Notes: generated by a model from the sequence alone, not told the origin. Counted from the first letter of the stretch, positions 25,946 to 32,773 are shown. The stretch is DNA of 43,483 nt from an uncultured Clostridia bacterium (GCA_944393125.1 CALXZB010000009.1:1-43483), one strand, 5' to 3'. Numbers and translations are program-made.

Positions 25946-26841
25946 ATGAAAAGTTTGTGCTTGAGGCAGAAAAAGGTATTACCTTTGAAGTCTCAGAAGG
26001 AACAAGTGGAGAGTTAATTGTCAGAGCTCTGAACATTGCTACAGCCAATGTTTCCACTGAAAATTATGCAAATCCTCCGATTCTGGAAGGATATAAACAT
26101 ATCTGTGGAGAATGGAACAATGGCTTTGTGATTGAAAGAAGTTCTGATGGTAGCCAGTTTGTATGGATTCCTGTTGGAAGCTTGGATGCTAATGGAACGC
26201 TTGATGGAGAAAACTTTTCGGAGAAATTCGGCAGACGAAATCACAGGAATGTTAAACTTTCGTCTTATTCATACAATGAACCTTTAAATGGTGAACTGCT
26301 TGAACAATTTGAAAGTGTTAAAAAATATGGAGGATTTTATATTTCTCGTTATAACATCTCCGAGGGTTCAGCAGGAAAACCTCGATCGATAAGAGGTATG
26401 ATGCCTTGGACAAACATCAATTTTTACGAAGCCAAGAAGATTGCTGCTACTATTGAAAGGAAAGAAACAGTTAAGAGTCATCTAGTATTTGGTGCAGAAT
26501 ATGATTCGGTATTGGAATGGATTATCAAAACGGAAGTTAAAACTCTTACTGAAATTGTAGAAGACTCTACAGAATGGGGAAACTATTGGAATACAAAAAA
26601 TTCTACAAGAGAAATAGTTAAAACAGGAAGCAGAGAAGAATGGTGTGTTAATAATATTTACGACATTGCAGGTAATGTGAATGAATGGACACAAGAGCAG
26701 AACAAAAGCTTCTATCGTATTATCCGTGGTGGCTATTCCTACAGTACTGGTTTTGATTATCCTGTTGCCTATCGTTATTACGACGATCCTCGTGAAGGCC
26801 ATAGCCGCACTGGTTTTCGTGCCGCACTTTATATTAAGTAG
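25936..26841 (+). CDS. DGR-type variable protein 3, FGE-sulfatase/C-type-lectin-like
   Basis: 301 aa; ATG start here, GTG in the other two copies. N-terminus and FGE-like core are as in copies 1 and 2 (SQFVWIPVGSLD, KKYGGFYISRYNIS, VFGAEYDSVLEW, YDIAGNVNEWTQEQ). The variable tail is RIIRGGYSYSTGFDYPVAYRYY...RTGFRAAL. Its variable codons (tat tcc tac agt act, ttt gat tat, gac gat, cat agc) are mostly NNC or NNT, as expected from a template with AAC/AAT codons. Many variable positions are aromatic or polar (Tyr, Asp, Ser, His), typical for a binding surface. It closes the tandem array; an ABC exporter follows after a terminator hairpin. Confidence 0.85.
   Translation: MKRYEKFVLEAEKGITFEVSEGTSGELIVRALNIATANVSTENYANPPILEGYKHICGEWNNGFVIERSSDGSQFVWIPVGSLDANGTLDGENFSEKFGRRNHRNVKLSSYSYNEPLNGELLEQFESVKKYGGFYISRYNISEGSAGKPRSIRGMMPWTNINFYEAKKIAATIERKETVKSHLVFGAEYDSVLEWIIKTEVKTLTEIVEDSTEWGNYWNTKNSTREIVKTGSREEWCVNNIYDIAGNVNEWTQEQNKSFYRIIRGGYSYSTGFDYPVAYRYYDDPREGHSRTGFRAALYIK
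26701..26841 (+). other. Putative DGR variable region (VR) of copy 3
   Basis: Begins after GAATGGACACAAGAGCAG and ends at the stop. Constant codons CGT, GGT, CCT GTT GCC, TAC, CCT and ACTGGTTTTCGTGC are shared with copies 1 and 2; those between vary at codon positions 1 and 2. Confidence 0.75.
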
Positions 26842-26882
26842 CACTAACCACAGTAAAATTAACTAATTCAAGTACAAACATA

Positions 26883-26920
26883 AAAATAAGAACTCTGAAA
26901 ATTCAGGGTTCTTATTTTTT
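26883..26920. terminator. 3' hairpin of variable protein gene 3
   Basis: AAAATAAGAAC pairs with GTTCTTATTTT, with CTGAA/TTCAG inside, followed by TTAAAAAA. It terminates the array. From here to ATG 26991 there is only A+T-rich leader. Confidence 0.8.
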
Positions 26921-26990
26921 AAAAAACACTTTTAATTAACATTATTTTATGATATAAATAAATCAAACTTATAAGAAAGGGGAAAAAAAC

Positions 26991-27881
26991 ATGAGTTTAG
27001 TATTAAAAAATGTATCAAAAACATTTGTTGGAAAAAAAGTTGTAGACAATGTTTCACTTAGTTTAGAAAAACCAGGTGTATTTGGTCTACTTGGAACTAA
27101 TGGTGCTGGAAAAACAACAACAATAAGAATGCTACTAGGAATAATAAAAAAAGAGGGAGGAGAAATAACTTGGAAAGGGAAAGCTGTAGATAGAAAAAAT
27201 GTGAATTTTGGATATTTACCAGAAGAAAGAGGAATATATCCAAAAACAAAAATAATTGAACAATTAATGTATTTTGCTGAATTAAAAGGAATGAAAAAAG
27301 AACAAGCATTAGAATCAATTAACAAGTGGTCAAAAGAACTTAAAGTAGAAGAATATTTGCAAATGACAGCAGAAAAACTGTCAAAAGGAAATCAACAAAA
27401 AATTCAATTTATGACTGCAATAATACATAATCCTGAGTTAGTAGTTTTAGATGAACCATTTAGTGGACTAGATCCAGTAAATACAGAGATATTAAAAAAC
27501 ATTATAATAAACCTAGTAAGAGATGGAAAATATGTAATAATGTCAGCACATCAAATGGCAACAATAGAAGAATTTTGTAGTGAAATATTAATATTAAATA
27601 AAGGAAAAACAGTATTGCAAGGAAACTTAAAAAAAATTAAAGAAACATATCCTGCAAATAGAGTAGAAGTAGATGTAAATCAAGATATAAGAAATTACAT
27701 AAAAGAATGTGAACTAGAAATAGAAAATGAAACAAATAATAAATATATAATAAAGATATCAGAAGAAGAAAAAGCACACGTTTTATTAAATAAACTTATA
27801 ACAAATGGAATAAGAGTTAATAAATTTGAAATTAAAAAACCTACATTAAATGATATTTTTATAGAAAAGGTTGGTGAATAA
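26991..27881 (+). CDS. ABC transporter ATP-binding protein, NatA/YhaQ-like
   Basis: 296 aa: Walker A GTNGAGKTTT, Q-loop region FGYLPEERGIYPK (the PEERGLY form is typical of NatA-like ATPases), signature LSKGNQQK, Walker B LVVLDEPFSGLDP and H-loop MSAHQM. The C-terminal 80 residues form the extra domain of this class, ending in KPTLNDIFIEKVGE. It energises the permease encoded directly downstream. Such pairs export Na+ (NatAB) or small lipophilic or peptide compounds. AGAAAGGGG precedes the ATG. Confidence 0.92.
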   Translation: MSLVLKNVSKTFVGKKVVDNVSLSLEKPGVFGLLGTNGAGKTTTIRMLLGIIKKEGGEITWKGKAVDRKNVNFGYLPEERGIYPKTKIIEQLMYFAELKGMKKEQALESINKWSKELKVEEYLQMTAEKLSKGNQQKIQFMTAIIHNPELVVLDEPFSGLDPVNTEILKNIIINLVRDGKYVIMSAHQMATIEEFCSEILILNKGKTVLQGNLKKIKETYPANRVEVDVNQDIRNYIKECELEIENETNNKYIIKISEEEKAHVLLNKLITNGIRVNKFEIKKPTLNDIFIEKVGE

Positions 27882-27882
27882 A

Positions 27883-29106
27883 ATGAAAGATATTTTTATA
27901 GTAATGAAATTTACAATAAAAGATATGGTAAAAAGAAAATCATTTATAATATCTACTTTAATAATATTATTACTTATAGTAATTGGGTTTAATGTGCCTA
28001 ATATTATAAAAGCATTTCAAGGAGAAGAAACAGCACAAAAACTTTTAATAGTAGATAATGAAAATGTATTTGAAGGAAATCTAGAATTACTAAAGCAAAT
28101 GAATTCAGGATATGAAATTGAAATTGTGGAACTTAATTTTGATGAAATAAAAAAACAAATAGAAGACGGTAAAATATATGGTGCAATAATAATAGAAAAT
28201 CAAGATAATAATATAAAAATAAGATATGTAGTAGAAAATACTACAATGATGACAGGTGTACCAGAATCATTAATAAATGCAATGAATTCTTTATATACAA
28301 ATATGCAAATTAATAAATTAGGTTTAACTGAAGCAGAATTACAATCAATTACACCAAACTTTGAATTTACATTAGAACAAACAGAGGAAGAAGAAGCAAA
28401 GGGAAATATTTTTGCAATGATGTTAATGTCATTAGTACTATTTTATGCAATATATTTCTGTGCATATCAAGTGTCAAGTTCAATAACTACAGAAAAAACA
28501 TCAAAAATAATGGAAACACTTGTAACTTCTACATCACCTAGAACAATAGTTTTAGGAAAAACAATAGGAATTGGAATTGTAGGTCTATTACAATTAATAC
28601 TTATTGTAGGTACAGCTTTAGTAAGTGCAAAATTATTTTTAGAGCCAGAATTATTAGATGCTATTTTAGATATGTCTAGCATTACTCCATTTGTTGGAAT
28701 AATAACAATTATATACTTTATATTAGGCTATTTAGCATATGCTTTATTATATGCCCTAACAGGTTCAACTGTAAGCAAACCTGAAGATATCCAATCAGCA
28801 AATCAACCTGTAGCAATATTAGCTGTAATAGGATTTTACCTAGCATATTTCACAATGATGAACCCAACAAGTGAACTTAATCTATTTGCATCATTATTTC
28901 CAATATCATCACCATTTTGTATGCCATTTAGAGTTATGATGGGATTATCAAATGGAACAGATATTGCTATTTCTATTGCAATATTAATTGCTACAATATT
29001 AGTTATAGCACAAGTTGCAATAAAAATATATTCAAATGCAATTTTAAATTATGGTACAAAAATGAGTATTAAAGATATTATAAATATGTATAAAGAAAAA
29101 GAATAA
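27883..29106 (+). CDS. ABC-2 type permease, NatB-like
   Basis: 407 aa. One N-terminal membrane helix (FIISTLIILLLIVIGFNVPN) is followed by a large extracytoplasmic domain (about residues 45-160), then five or six C-terminal helices. The TTEKTSKIMETLVTSTSPRTIVLGK motif region is characteristic of NatB/ABC-2 exporters. An in-frame TTG at 27871 lies within the ATPase gene; ATG 27883, one base after the ATPase stop, is preferred. With the upstream ATPase it forms a two-gene exporter. Confidence 0.9.
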   Translation: MKDIFIVMKFTIKDMVKRKSFIISTLIILLLIVIGFNVPNIIKAFQGEETAQKLLIVDNENVFEGNLELLKQMNSGYEIEIVELNFDEIKKQIEDGKIYGAIIIENQDNNIKIRYVVENTTMMTGVPESLINAMNSLYTNMQINKLGLTEAELQSITPNFEFTLEQTEEEEAKGNIFAMMLMSLVLFYAIYFCAYQVSSSITTEKTSKIMETLVTSTSPRTIVLGKTIGIGIVGLLQLILIVGTALVSAKLFLEPELLDAILDMSSITPFVGIITIIYFILGYLAYALLYALTGSTVSKPEDIQSANQPVAILAVIGFYLAYFTMMNPTSELNLFASLFPISSPFCMPFRVMMGLSNGTDIAISIAILIATILVIAQVAIKIYSNAILNYGTKMSIKDIINMYKEKE

Positions 29107-29155
29107 TTTAAGAAAAAATATATATTAAAAAACATTATAAACTTATTATATTTAC

Positions 29156-29184
29156 TTGATTTTAATACTACAATATGCTAGACT
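29156..29184 (+). promoter_or_regulatory. Promoter of the small toxin gene
   Basis: TTGATT (29156-29161), 17 bases, TAGACT (29179-29184) with an extended-10 TGC. The mRNA would begin near 29191, giving a leader of about 85 nt. Confidence 0.55.
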
Positions 29185-29274
29185 ATTATTCAAGAAAATG
29201 AAAGAAAAAAGCAGATGTGTGTGATTATCACCTTTACATACCACGGCTTTGCTGTGAAATAGGAGGTGAGGCTT

Positions 29275-29394
29275 ATGATGGAAGTAGATTTACTAGTAAT
29301 AATTAATTTATTGTATTATGGTTTGATGGCTTCAACTATCATAAATATTGCCTTAATTATTACAATCACTAGAGTATTAATTAAGAAAAAATAA
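29275..29394 (+). CDS. Small hydrophobic peptide, probable type I toxin (39 aa)
   Basis: ATG 29275 behind a strong AGGAGGTGA (29261-29269); 39 codons, stop at 29392-29394. The peptide begins MMEVDLLVIINLL, has one membrane-spanning stretch through about residue 32 and ends in RVLIKKK. A hydrophobic helix with a basic C-terminus is the pattern of membrane-acting type I toxins, including the putative holin-like toxins of Firmicutes. A hairpin (CACGGCTTTGCTGTG, 29242-29256) sits just upstream of the ribosome site, as expected for toxins with controlled translation. A convergent antisense promoter and a shared terminator lie downstream. It could instead be a regulatory or structural small membrane protein. 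Confidence 0.7.
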   Translation: MMEVDLLVIINLLYYGLMASTIINIALIITITRVLIKKK

Positions 29395-29396
29395 AA

Positions 29397-29484
29397 GAAC
29401 ACTACATTTTGCTTTGGACGGCAATGTAGTGTCTTTTACATTTATACATGTGATAGCACACATTTCTGTGACTTTCATTTTCTA
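29397..29484 (-). ncRNA. Putative antisense antitoxin RNA
   Basis: A consensus promoter on the minus strand would start a transcript near 29483. It would run leftward through the toxin 3' UTR and stop at the hairpin 29399-29432, followed on this strand by CTTTTATTTTTTC. The product of about 80-100 nt overlaps the toxin mRNA's 3' end, as in convergent type I toxin-antitoxin loci. It is inferred from promoter and terminator only. Confidence 0.55.
29399..29438. terminator. Shared bidirectional terminator of toxin and antitoxin RNA
   Basis: ACACTACATT (29399-29408) pairs with AATGTAGTGT (29423-29432) and is followed by CTTTT on the plus strand. The minus strand has its own T-rich run after the stem. 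Confidence 0.8.
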
Positions 29485-29489
29485 CATAT

Positions 29490-29519
29490 ATTATACAATA
29501 TTTCTTTAAAATTTGTCAA
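29490..29519 (-). promoter_or_regulatory. Minus-strand promoter of the antisense RNA
   Basis: On the minus strand TTGACA (29519-29514), 18 bases, TATAAT (29495-29490). Both hexamers are perfect, yet no minus-strand gene follows, which points to an RNA product. Confidence 0.75.
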
Positions 29520-29563
29520 TAATATAAGTGATTTTTAAACAATTAGAATTAAAGGAGAGTTCA

Positions 29564-30199
29564 ATGGAATACATTTTAACATTTTTAGAAGGAATTGCAA
29601 GTTTTATATCACCATGTTTATTACCAATGGTACCAATATATATATCATATTTTATAGGTGAAGATGATGACAATAATAAAAAAGCAATTTTGAATTCAGT
29701 TGGATTTGTACTAGGATTTACAATTGTATTTATGTTGCTATCTATTTTTGCAAGTCAATTAGGAACAATACTAAGTAGCAACATAAAATATATTAAAATA
29801 TTTTTCGGAATTATAATTATTTTACTTGGATTAAACTATATGGAAATTTTAAAAATAAATTTCTTAAACAAAACAAGACAAAAAAATATGAATACAAAAA
29901 ATTTTAATTTTTTAAAAGCAATACTATTTGGAATTCTATTTTCAATCAGTTGGACACCTTGTATAGGAACATTTTTAAGTTCAGCTTTATTATTAATTGC
30001 AAAAGAGCAGGATATTATTAAAGGAATAATATTAATGCTATTGTATTCAATAGGATTGGGAATACCTTTTATTATATCTGCTGTTTTAATAGAAAAATTA
30101 AAAAATATTTTTGATTTTATAAAAAAACATTATGATGTAATAAAAAGAATTTCTGGTATTATACTAGTTATAGCAGGATTATACATTATATTTTTTTAA
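29564..30199 (+). CDS. ccdA: CcdA-like thiol-disulfide electron transporter
   Basis: 211 aa, six predicted membrane helices. FISPCLLPMVPIYISYF near the N-terminus and FSISWTPCIGTFLSSALLL in the second half each carry one of the redox cysteines of the CcdA/DsbD transmembrane domain. It carries electrons from cytoplasmic thioredoxin across the membrane. The frame is open from 29528, but AAAGGAGAGTTCA directly precedes ATG 29564. It is the first gene of a redox operon with thioredoxin and reductase; the membrane-anchored thioredoxin next to it is the obvious partner. No c-type cytochrome genes are nearby, so general extracytoplasmic thiol reduction is more likely than cytochrome maturation. Confidence 0.88.
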   Translation: MEYILTFLEGIASFISPCLLPMVPIYISYFIGEDDDNNKKAILNSVGFVLGFTIVFMLLSIFASQLGTILSSNIKYIKIFFGIIIILLGLNYMEILKINFLNKTRQKNMNTKNFNFLKAILFGILFSISWTPCIGTFLSSALLLIAKEQDIIKGIILMLLYSIGLGIPFIISAVLIEKLKNIFDFIKKHYDVIKRISGIILVIAGLYIIFF

Positions 30200-30220
30200 A
30201 AGAGAGGAAACAATATTAAT

Positions 30221-30649
30221 ATGAAAAATAAAATATTAATTATATTGGTTATTGTATTTTTTATTATAAGTATGATATTATTAAACATATACTTAAATAG
30301 TAAAAACAAACAAGAAATAAAAAATGAGGAGGAAAATGATATGGAAGTTTTAAAAGTAACAAGTGAAAATTTTGAAAAAGAGGTTTTACAAAGTGATAAA
30401 ACAGTGTTAGTAGATTTCTATGCAGACTGGTGTGGACCATGTAAAATGCTTTCACCAGTTGTAGACTCTGTAGCAAATGAAAATGAAGATATAAAAGTAG
30501 TAAAAGTTAATGTAGATAATGCTCAAGATTTGGCTATAAAATATCAAGTAATGTCTATTCCAACACTTGTAGTTATAAAAAATGGCCAAGAAATAAATAG
30601 AAGTGTAGGAGTAGTTAGCAAGAGCGAAATAGAAGAAATGGTGAAATAA
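30221..30649 (+). CDS. trxA: Thioredoxin with N-terminal membrane anchor and an internal start
   Basis: 142 aa. Residues 1-27 form one membrane helix (ILIILVIVFFIISMILLNIY), followed by a charged linker and a complete thioredoxin: VDFYADWCGPCKM with the CGPC active site, and SIPTLVVIKNG with the cis-proline. ATG 30341 (Met41, MEVLKVTSENF) has its own excellent ribosome site GAGGAGG (30328-30334), stronger than the one at 30221. Starting there gives a 102-aa protein, the normal length of cytosolic thioredoxin. Two products, anchored and soluble, are likely. It lies between ccdA and the reductase, 2 bases from the latter. Confidence 0.93.
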   Translation: MKNKILIILVIVFFIISMILLNIYLNSKNKQEIKNEEENDMEVLKVTSENFEKEVLQSDKTVLVDFYADWCGPCKMLSPVVDSVANENEDIKVVKVNVDNAQDLAIKYQVMSIPTLVVIKNGQEINRSVGVVSKSEIEEMVK

Positions 30650-30651
30650 TT

Positions 30652-31527
30652 ATGTATGATAGTATAATAATAGGAAGTGGACCAGCAGGAATAAGTTCAG
30701 CAGTATATATGGTAAGAGCTGGGTTAAAAGTTTTGATAATATCTAAAAATAAAAGTTCTTTAAACAAGGCAGAAAAAATAGAAAATTATTATGGTTTTGA
30801 AGAACCTATCTCAGGAAAAAAGTTAAATGAAGATGGAATTAAACAAGCCAAAAGACTTGGTGCAGAATTTCTAGAAAAAGAAGTAATATCAATAAGATAT
30901 TATGAAAATGAGTGTTATGAAGTATTAGTAGCAAACCAAGGAAAAGATGAAAAATATATTGCAAAAACAATAGTTTTAGCAACAGGTACAAATAGAAATA
31001 GACCAAACATAAGAGGAATAAAAGAATTTGAAGGAAAAGGCATAAGCTATTGCGCAATATGTGATGCATCATTTTTCAGAAACAAAGATGTAGCTGTTCT
31101 TGGAAATGGAGATTATGCTATAGGAGAAATTGAAGAATTATTACCTATAGTAAAATCAGTAACTATGTTAACAAATGGATTAAAACCAATAGAATATAGA
31201 AGTGATAAATTAGATATAAATACAAAACCTATACGAGAATTTAGAGGAACTAGTAGAATAGAAGAAATTGAATTTGAAGATAATTCAGTAAAAGAAATAA
31301 ATGGAGTATTTATAGCACAAGGAACAGCTTCTAGTGTTGATTTTGCAAAAAAATTAGGAGCAATGGTAGAAAATAATTACATAGTAGTTAATGAAAAAAT
31401 GGAAACAACAGTACCTAATATATATGCATGTGGAGATTGTACGGGTGGATTATTACAAATTTCTAAAGCTGTGTATGAAGGAACTGTTGCTGGACTTGAA
31501 ATTATAAAAAAGTTAAAAAAGGAGTAA
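30652..31527 (+). CDS. Thioredoxin reductase-like flavoprotein, NADPH site altered
   Basis: 291 aa, low-molecular-weight thioredoxin reductase fold. FAD loop IIGSGPAGISSAVYMVRAG, redox-active CAICD in ISYCAICDASFF, and the second FAD motif NIYACGDCTGGLLQISKAVYEG. The nucleotide-binding loop reads VLGNGDYAIGEIEELL, and the HRRxxxR motif that binds the NADPH 2'-phosphate is missing (VTMLTNGLKPIEYR instead). This resembles the ferredoxin- or flavodoxin-linked reductases described in clostridia rather than NADPH-dependent TrxB. It surely reduces the thioredoxin encoded 2 bases upstream; the electron donor is inferred. Confidence 0.88.
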   Translation: MYDSIIIGSGPAGISSAVYMVRAGLKVLIISKNKSSLNKAEKIENYYGFEEPISGKKLNEDGIKQAKRLGAEFLEKEVISIRYYENECYEVLVANQGKDEKYIAKTIVLATGTNRNRPNIRGIKEFEGKGISYCAICDASFFRNKDVAVLGNGDYAIGEIEELLPIVKSVTMLTNGLKPIEYRSDKLDINTKPIREFRGTSRIEEIEFEDNSVKEINGVFIAQGTASSVDFAKKLGAMVENNYIVVNEKMETTVPNIYACGDCTGGLLQISKAVYEGTVAGLEIIKKLKKE

Positions 31528-31533
31528 AATAAA

Positions 31534-31911
31534 ATGAATGAAAATGTAAGATTTTATAAATGCCCAGTGTGTGGAAATATTATAGGGTTAATAGATGGAA
31601 ATATAGAAAATATAAAATGTTGCGAAAGAGAAATGGAAATAATGGTAGCTAATTCAACAGATGCTGCTACAGAAAAACATGTTCCTGTATGCGAAAAAGT
31701 AGGAAATGAAATTGTTGTTAAGGTTGGAGAAGTAGAACATCCTATGGTAGAAGAACATTATATAATGTGGATAGCACAAGTATCAGAAAATAGAACAACA
31801 AGAGTAACTTTAAAACCAAATGAAAAACCAGAAGCAAAATTTCCATATATACCTGATTCAACAATATTTGCATATTGCAATAAACATGGATTATGGAAAA
31901 CAACAATATAA
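31534..31911 (+). CDS. dfx: Desulfoferrodoxin (superoxide reductase)
   Basis: 125 aa, two-iron class. The N-terminal desulforedoxin-like domain binds Fe with CPVC and the vicinal CC of IKCCEREM. The catalytic neelaredoxin-like domain has the His ligands in EKHVPV, VEHPM and EEHYIMW, with the Cys-His pair in FAYCNKHGLW. It reduces superoxide to hydrogen peroxide without making oxygen, a typical defence of strict anaerobes. It lies 7 bases from the reductase and is the last gene of the operon. The arrangement suggests a response to oxygen and thiol stress. Confidence 0.95.
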   Translation: MNENVRFYKCPVCGNIIGLIDGNIENIKCCEREMEIMVANSTDAATEKHVPVCEKVGNEIVVKVGEVEHPMVEEHYIMWIAQVSENRTTRVTLKPNEKPEAKFPYIPDSTIFAYCNKHGLWKTTI

Positions 31912-31916
31912 ATTTT

Positions 31917-31949
31917 AAAAACTGACTTATTCTATATAAGCCAGTTTTT
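31917..31949. terminator. Bidirectional terminator between dfx and mgtC
   Basis: AAAACTGACTTAT and ATAAGCCAGTTTT pair with one mismatch around TCTAT. The hairpin serves both convergent genes and overlaps the mgtC stop. Confidence 0.85.
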
Positions 31950-32634
31950 ATTCTTCTATTACTTCAGAAATATTTTCAATTAAAGAAATATTTTTTATTA
32001 ATTGATTTTTATTAAGAGATTTTTTGTTATATTGACCAATAATTTTCAATATTGTTGAATCATTCTCAGAATCAATTTCATCAATTTTTTTCATTTGTTT
32101 AATATCTATTTCATATTTGCTTAAAAGTTCTTCTATTTTTGTCAAAGTAGTATCGACATTTTGAGAAATACTAACTTGCAAATCTAACAAATTAAAATGA
32201 TCTAATTTAGCAGATATTTTATAAGAATAAGAAAGTATTACATAAACAATAAGAGTTGTAATTATCCCACCTAAATAGAATCCGGCACCGATGCTTAAAC
32301 CAATACATGTAACAGATAAAAGCCCTGCTGCAGTTGTTAAACCTTTTACATTAAAACCATCTCTTAAAATAGTTCCTGCACCAATAAAACCTATACCTGA
32401 AAGTAATTGTGCTGGAATTCTTGAAGGATCAATATTATATGTGTGTGACATATGTTCACCACATAGCATAATTAAAACAGCACTTATTCCTACTAATGCA
32501 TGTGTTCTAAAACCTGCTGGTTTACTCCAAGAAGATCTTTCTAAACCAATAATTCCGGCTAACATAAAACCTAATATTAATTTAACAATTACTTGAAACT
32601 CAAATGAATTAAATATATTTGTTACAAATTCCAT
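31948..32634 (-). CDS. MgtC/SapB family membrane protein
   Basis: 228 aa. The N-terminal half has four or five helices with the family blocks GLERSSWSKPAGFRTHALVG, PARIPAQ-like DPSRIPAQLLSGIGFIGAG, TILRDGFNVKGLTTAAGL and ISIGAGFYLGG. The cytoplasmic C-terminal half (about 145-228) is an ACT-like domain as in SapB proteins. Family members act in Mg2+ homeostasis, acid resistance or control of ATP synthase. The start is taken at the ATG behind AAAGGAG with 6 bases spacing (32634), not at 32640 or the upstream 32679. It is transcribed opposite to its neighbours from its own promoter. Confidence 0.9.
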   Translation of the reverse strand: MEFVTNIFNSFEFQVIVKLILGFMLAGIIGLERSSWSKPAGFRTHALVGISAVLIMLCGEHMSHTYNIDPSRIPAQLLSGIGFIGAGTILRDGFNVKGLTTAAGLLSVTCIGLSIGAGFYLGGIITTLIVYVILSYSYKISAKLDHFNLLDLQVSISQNVDTTLTKIEELLSKYEIDIKQMKKIDEIDSENDSTILKIIGQYNKKSLNKNQLIKNISLIENISEVIEE

Positions 32635-32667
32635 ATACATCTCCTTTCTATAAAATATATGTAAATA

Positions 32668-32697
32668 ATTATAACACAATGATAATTAAAATGTAAA
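32668..32697 (-). promoter_or_regulatory. Promoter of mgtC
   Basis: Minus strand TTTACA (32697-32692), 18 bases, TATAAT (32673-32668), 34 bases before the start codon. Confidence 0.65.
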
Positions 32698-32700
32698 GCA

Positions 32701-32766
32701 CAAAACCCAACTCTTTCGAGCTGGATTTTAGCTATTGAGGACCCCAAGAGGAGTCCTCAATATTTC
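32701..32766 (-). terminator. Double terminator of the orphan gene 32774-33208
   Basis: Minus strand: ATTGAGGACTCC pairs with GGGGTCCTCAAT (32736-32763), then AAAATCCAGCTC-GAAA-GAGTTGGGTTTT (about 32703-32730), which ends in a T-rich run. Two strong hairpins in tandem insulate mgtC from this gene. Confidence 0.8.
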
Positions 32767-32773
32767 ATGACAT

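Larger units (their letters stand above)
23537..26920. repeat. Triplicated tandem module (promoter-leader-variable protein-hairpin)
   Basis: Three direct repeat units of roughly 1.1 kb run head to tail. Each holds a TTGCAT-17-TATAAT promoter, a leader with a short hairpin and ATTAGAAACCGTT, a ~300-codon gene and a 3' hairpin. The unit before the third copy also contains the last bases of the phosphotransferase gene (23537-23586 corresponds to 25815-25864). The second copy keeps only a short trace (GAGTAAAGTTTGCAT). This is a local gene amplification, not an IS-driven one: there are no transposase genes or terminal repeats. Confidence 0.9.
29194..29482. repeat. Inverted repeat flanking the toxin gene
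   Basis: 29194-29231 (GAAAATGAAAG ... ATGTGTGTGATTATCAC) recurs inverted and imperfect at 29450-29482 (GTGATAGCACACAT ... CTTTCATTTTC). Sense and antisense transcripts would therefore begin with similar sequences. Confidence 0.7.

Noticed and set aside
23654..26841. FGE-sulfatase domain genes as true formylglycine-generating enzymes
   Set aside because: No sulfatase gene is near, the catalytic cysteines are not recognisable, and the tails vary as in DGR targets; a binding scaffold fits better.
23561..26990. Reverse transcriptase, avd gene or A-rich template repeat expected beside DGR targets
   Set aside because: None is encoded on either strand in the window; the gaps between the copies hold only promoters, leaders and hairpins.
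29194..29482. Inverted repeat read as ends of an insertion sequence or MITE
   Set aside because: It encloses a toxin-like gene with convergent promoters and a shared terminator; no target duplication was seen, so a toxin-antitoxin locus explains it better.
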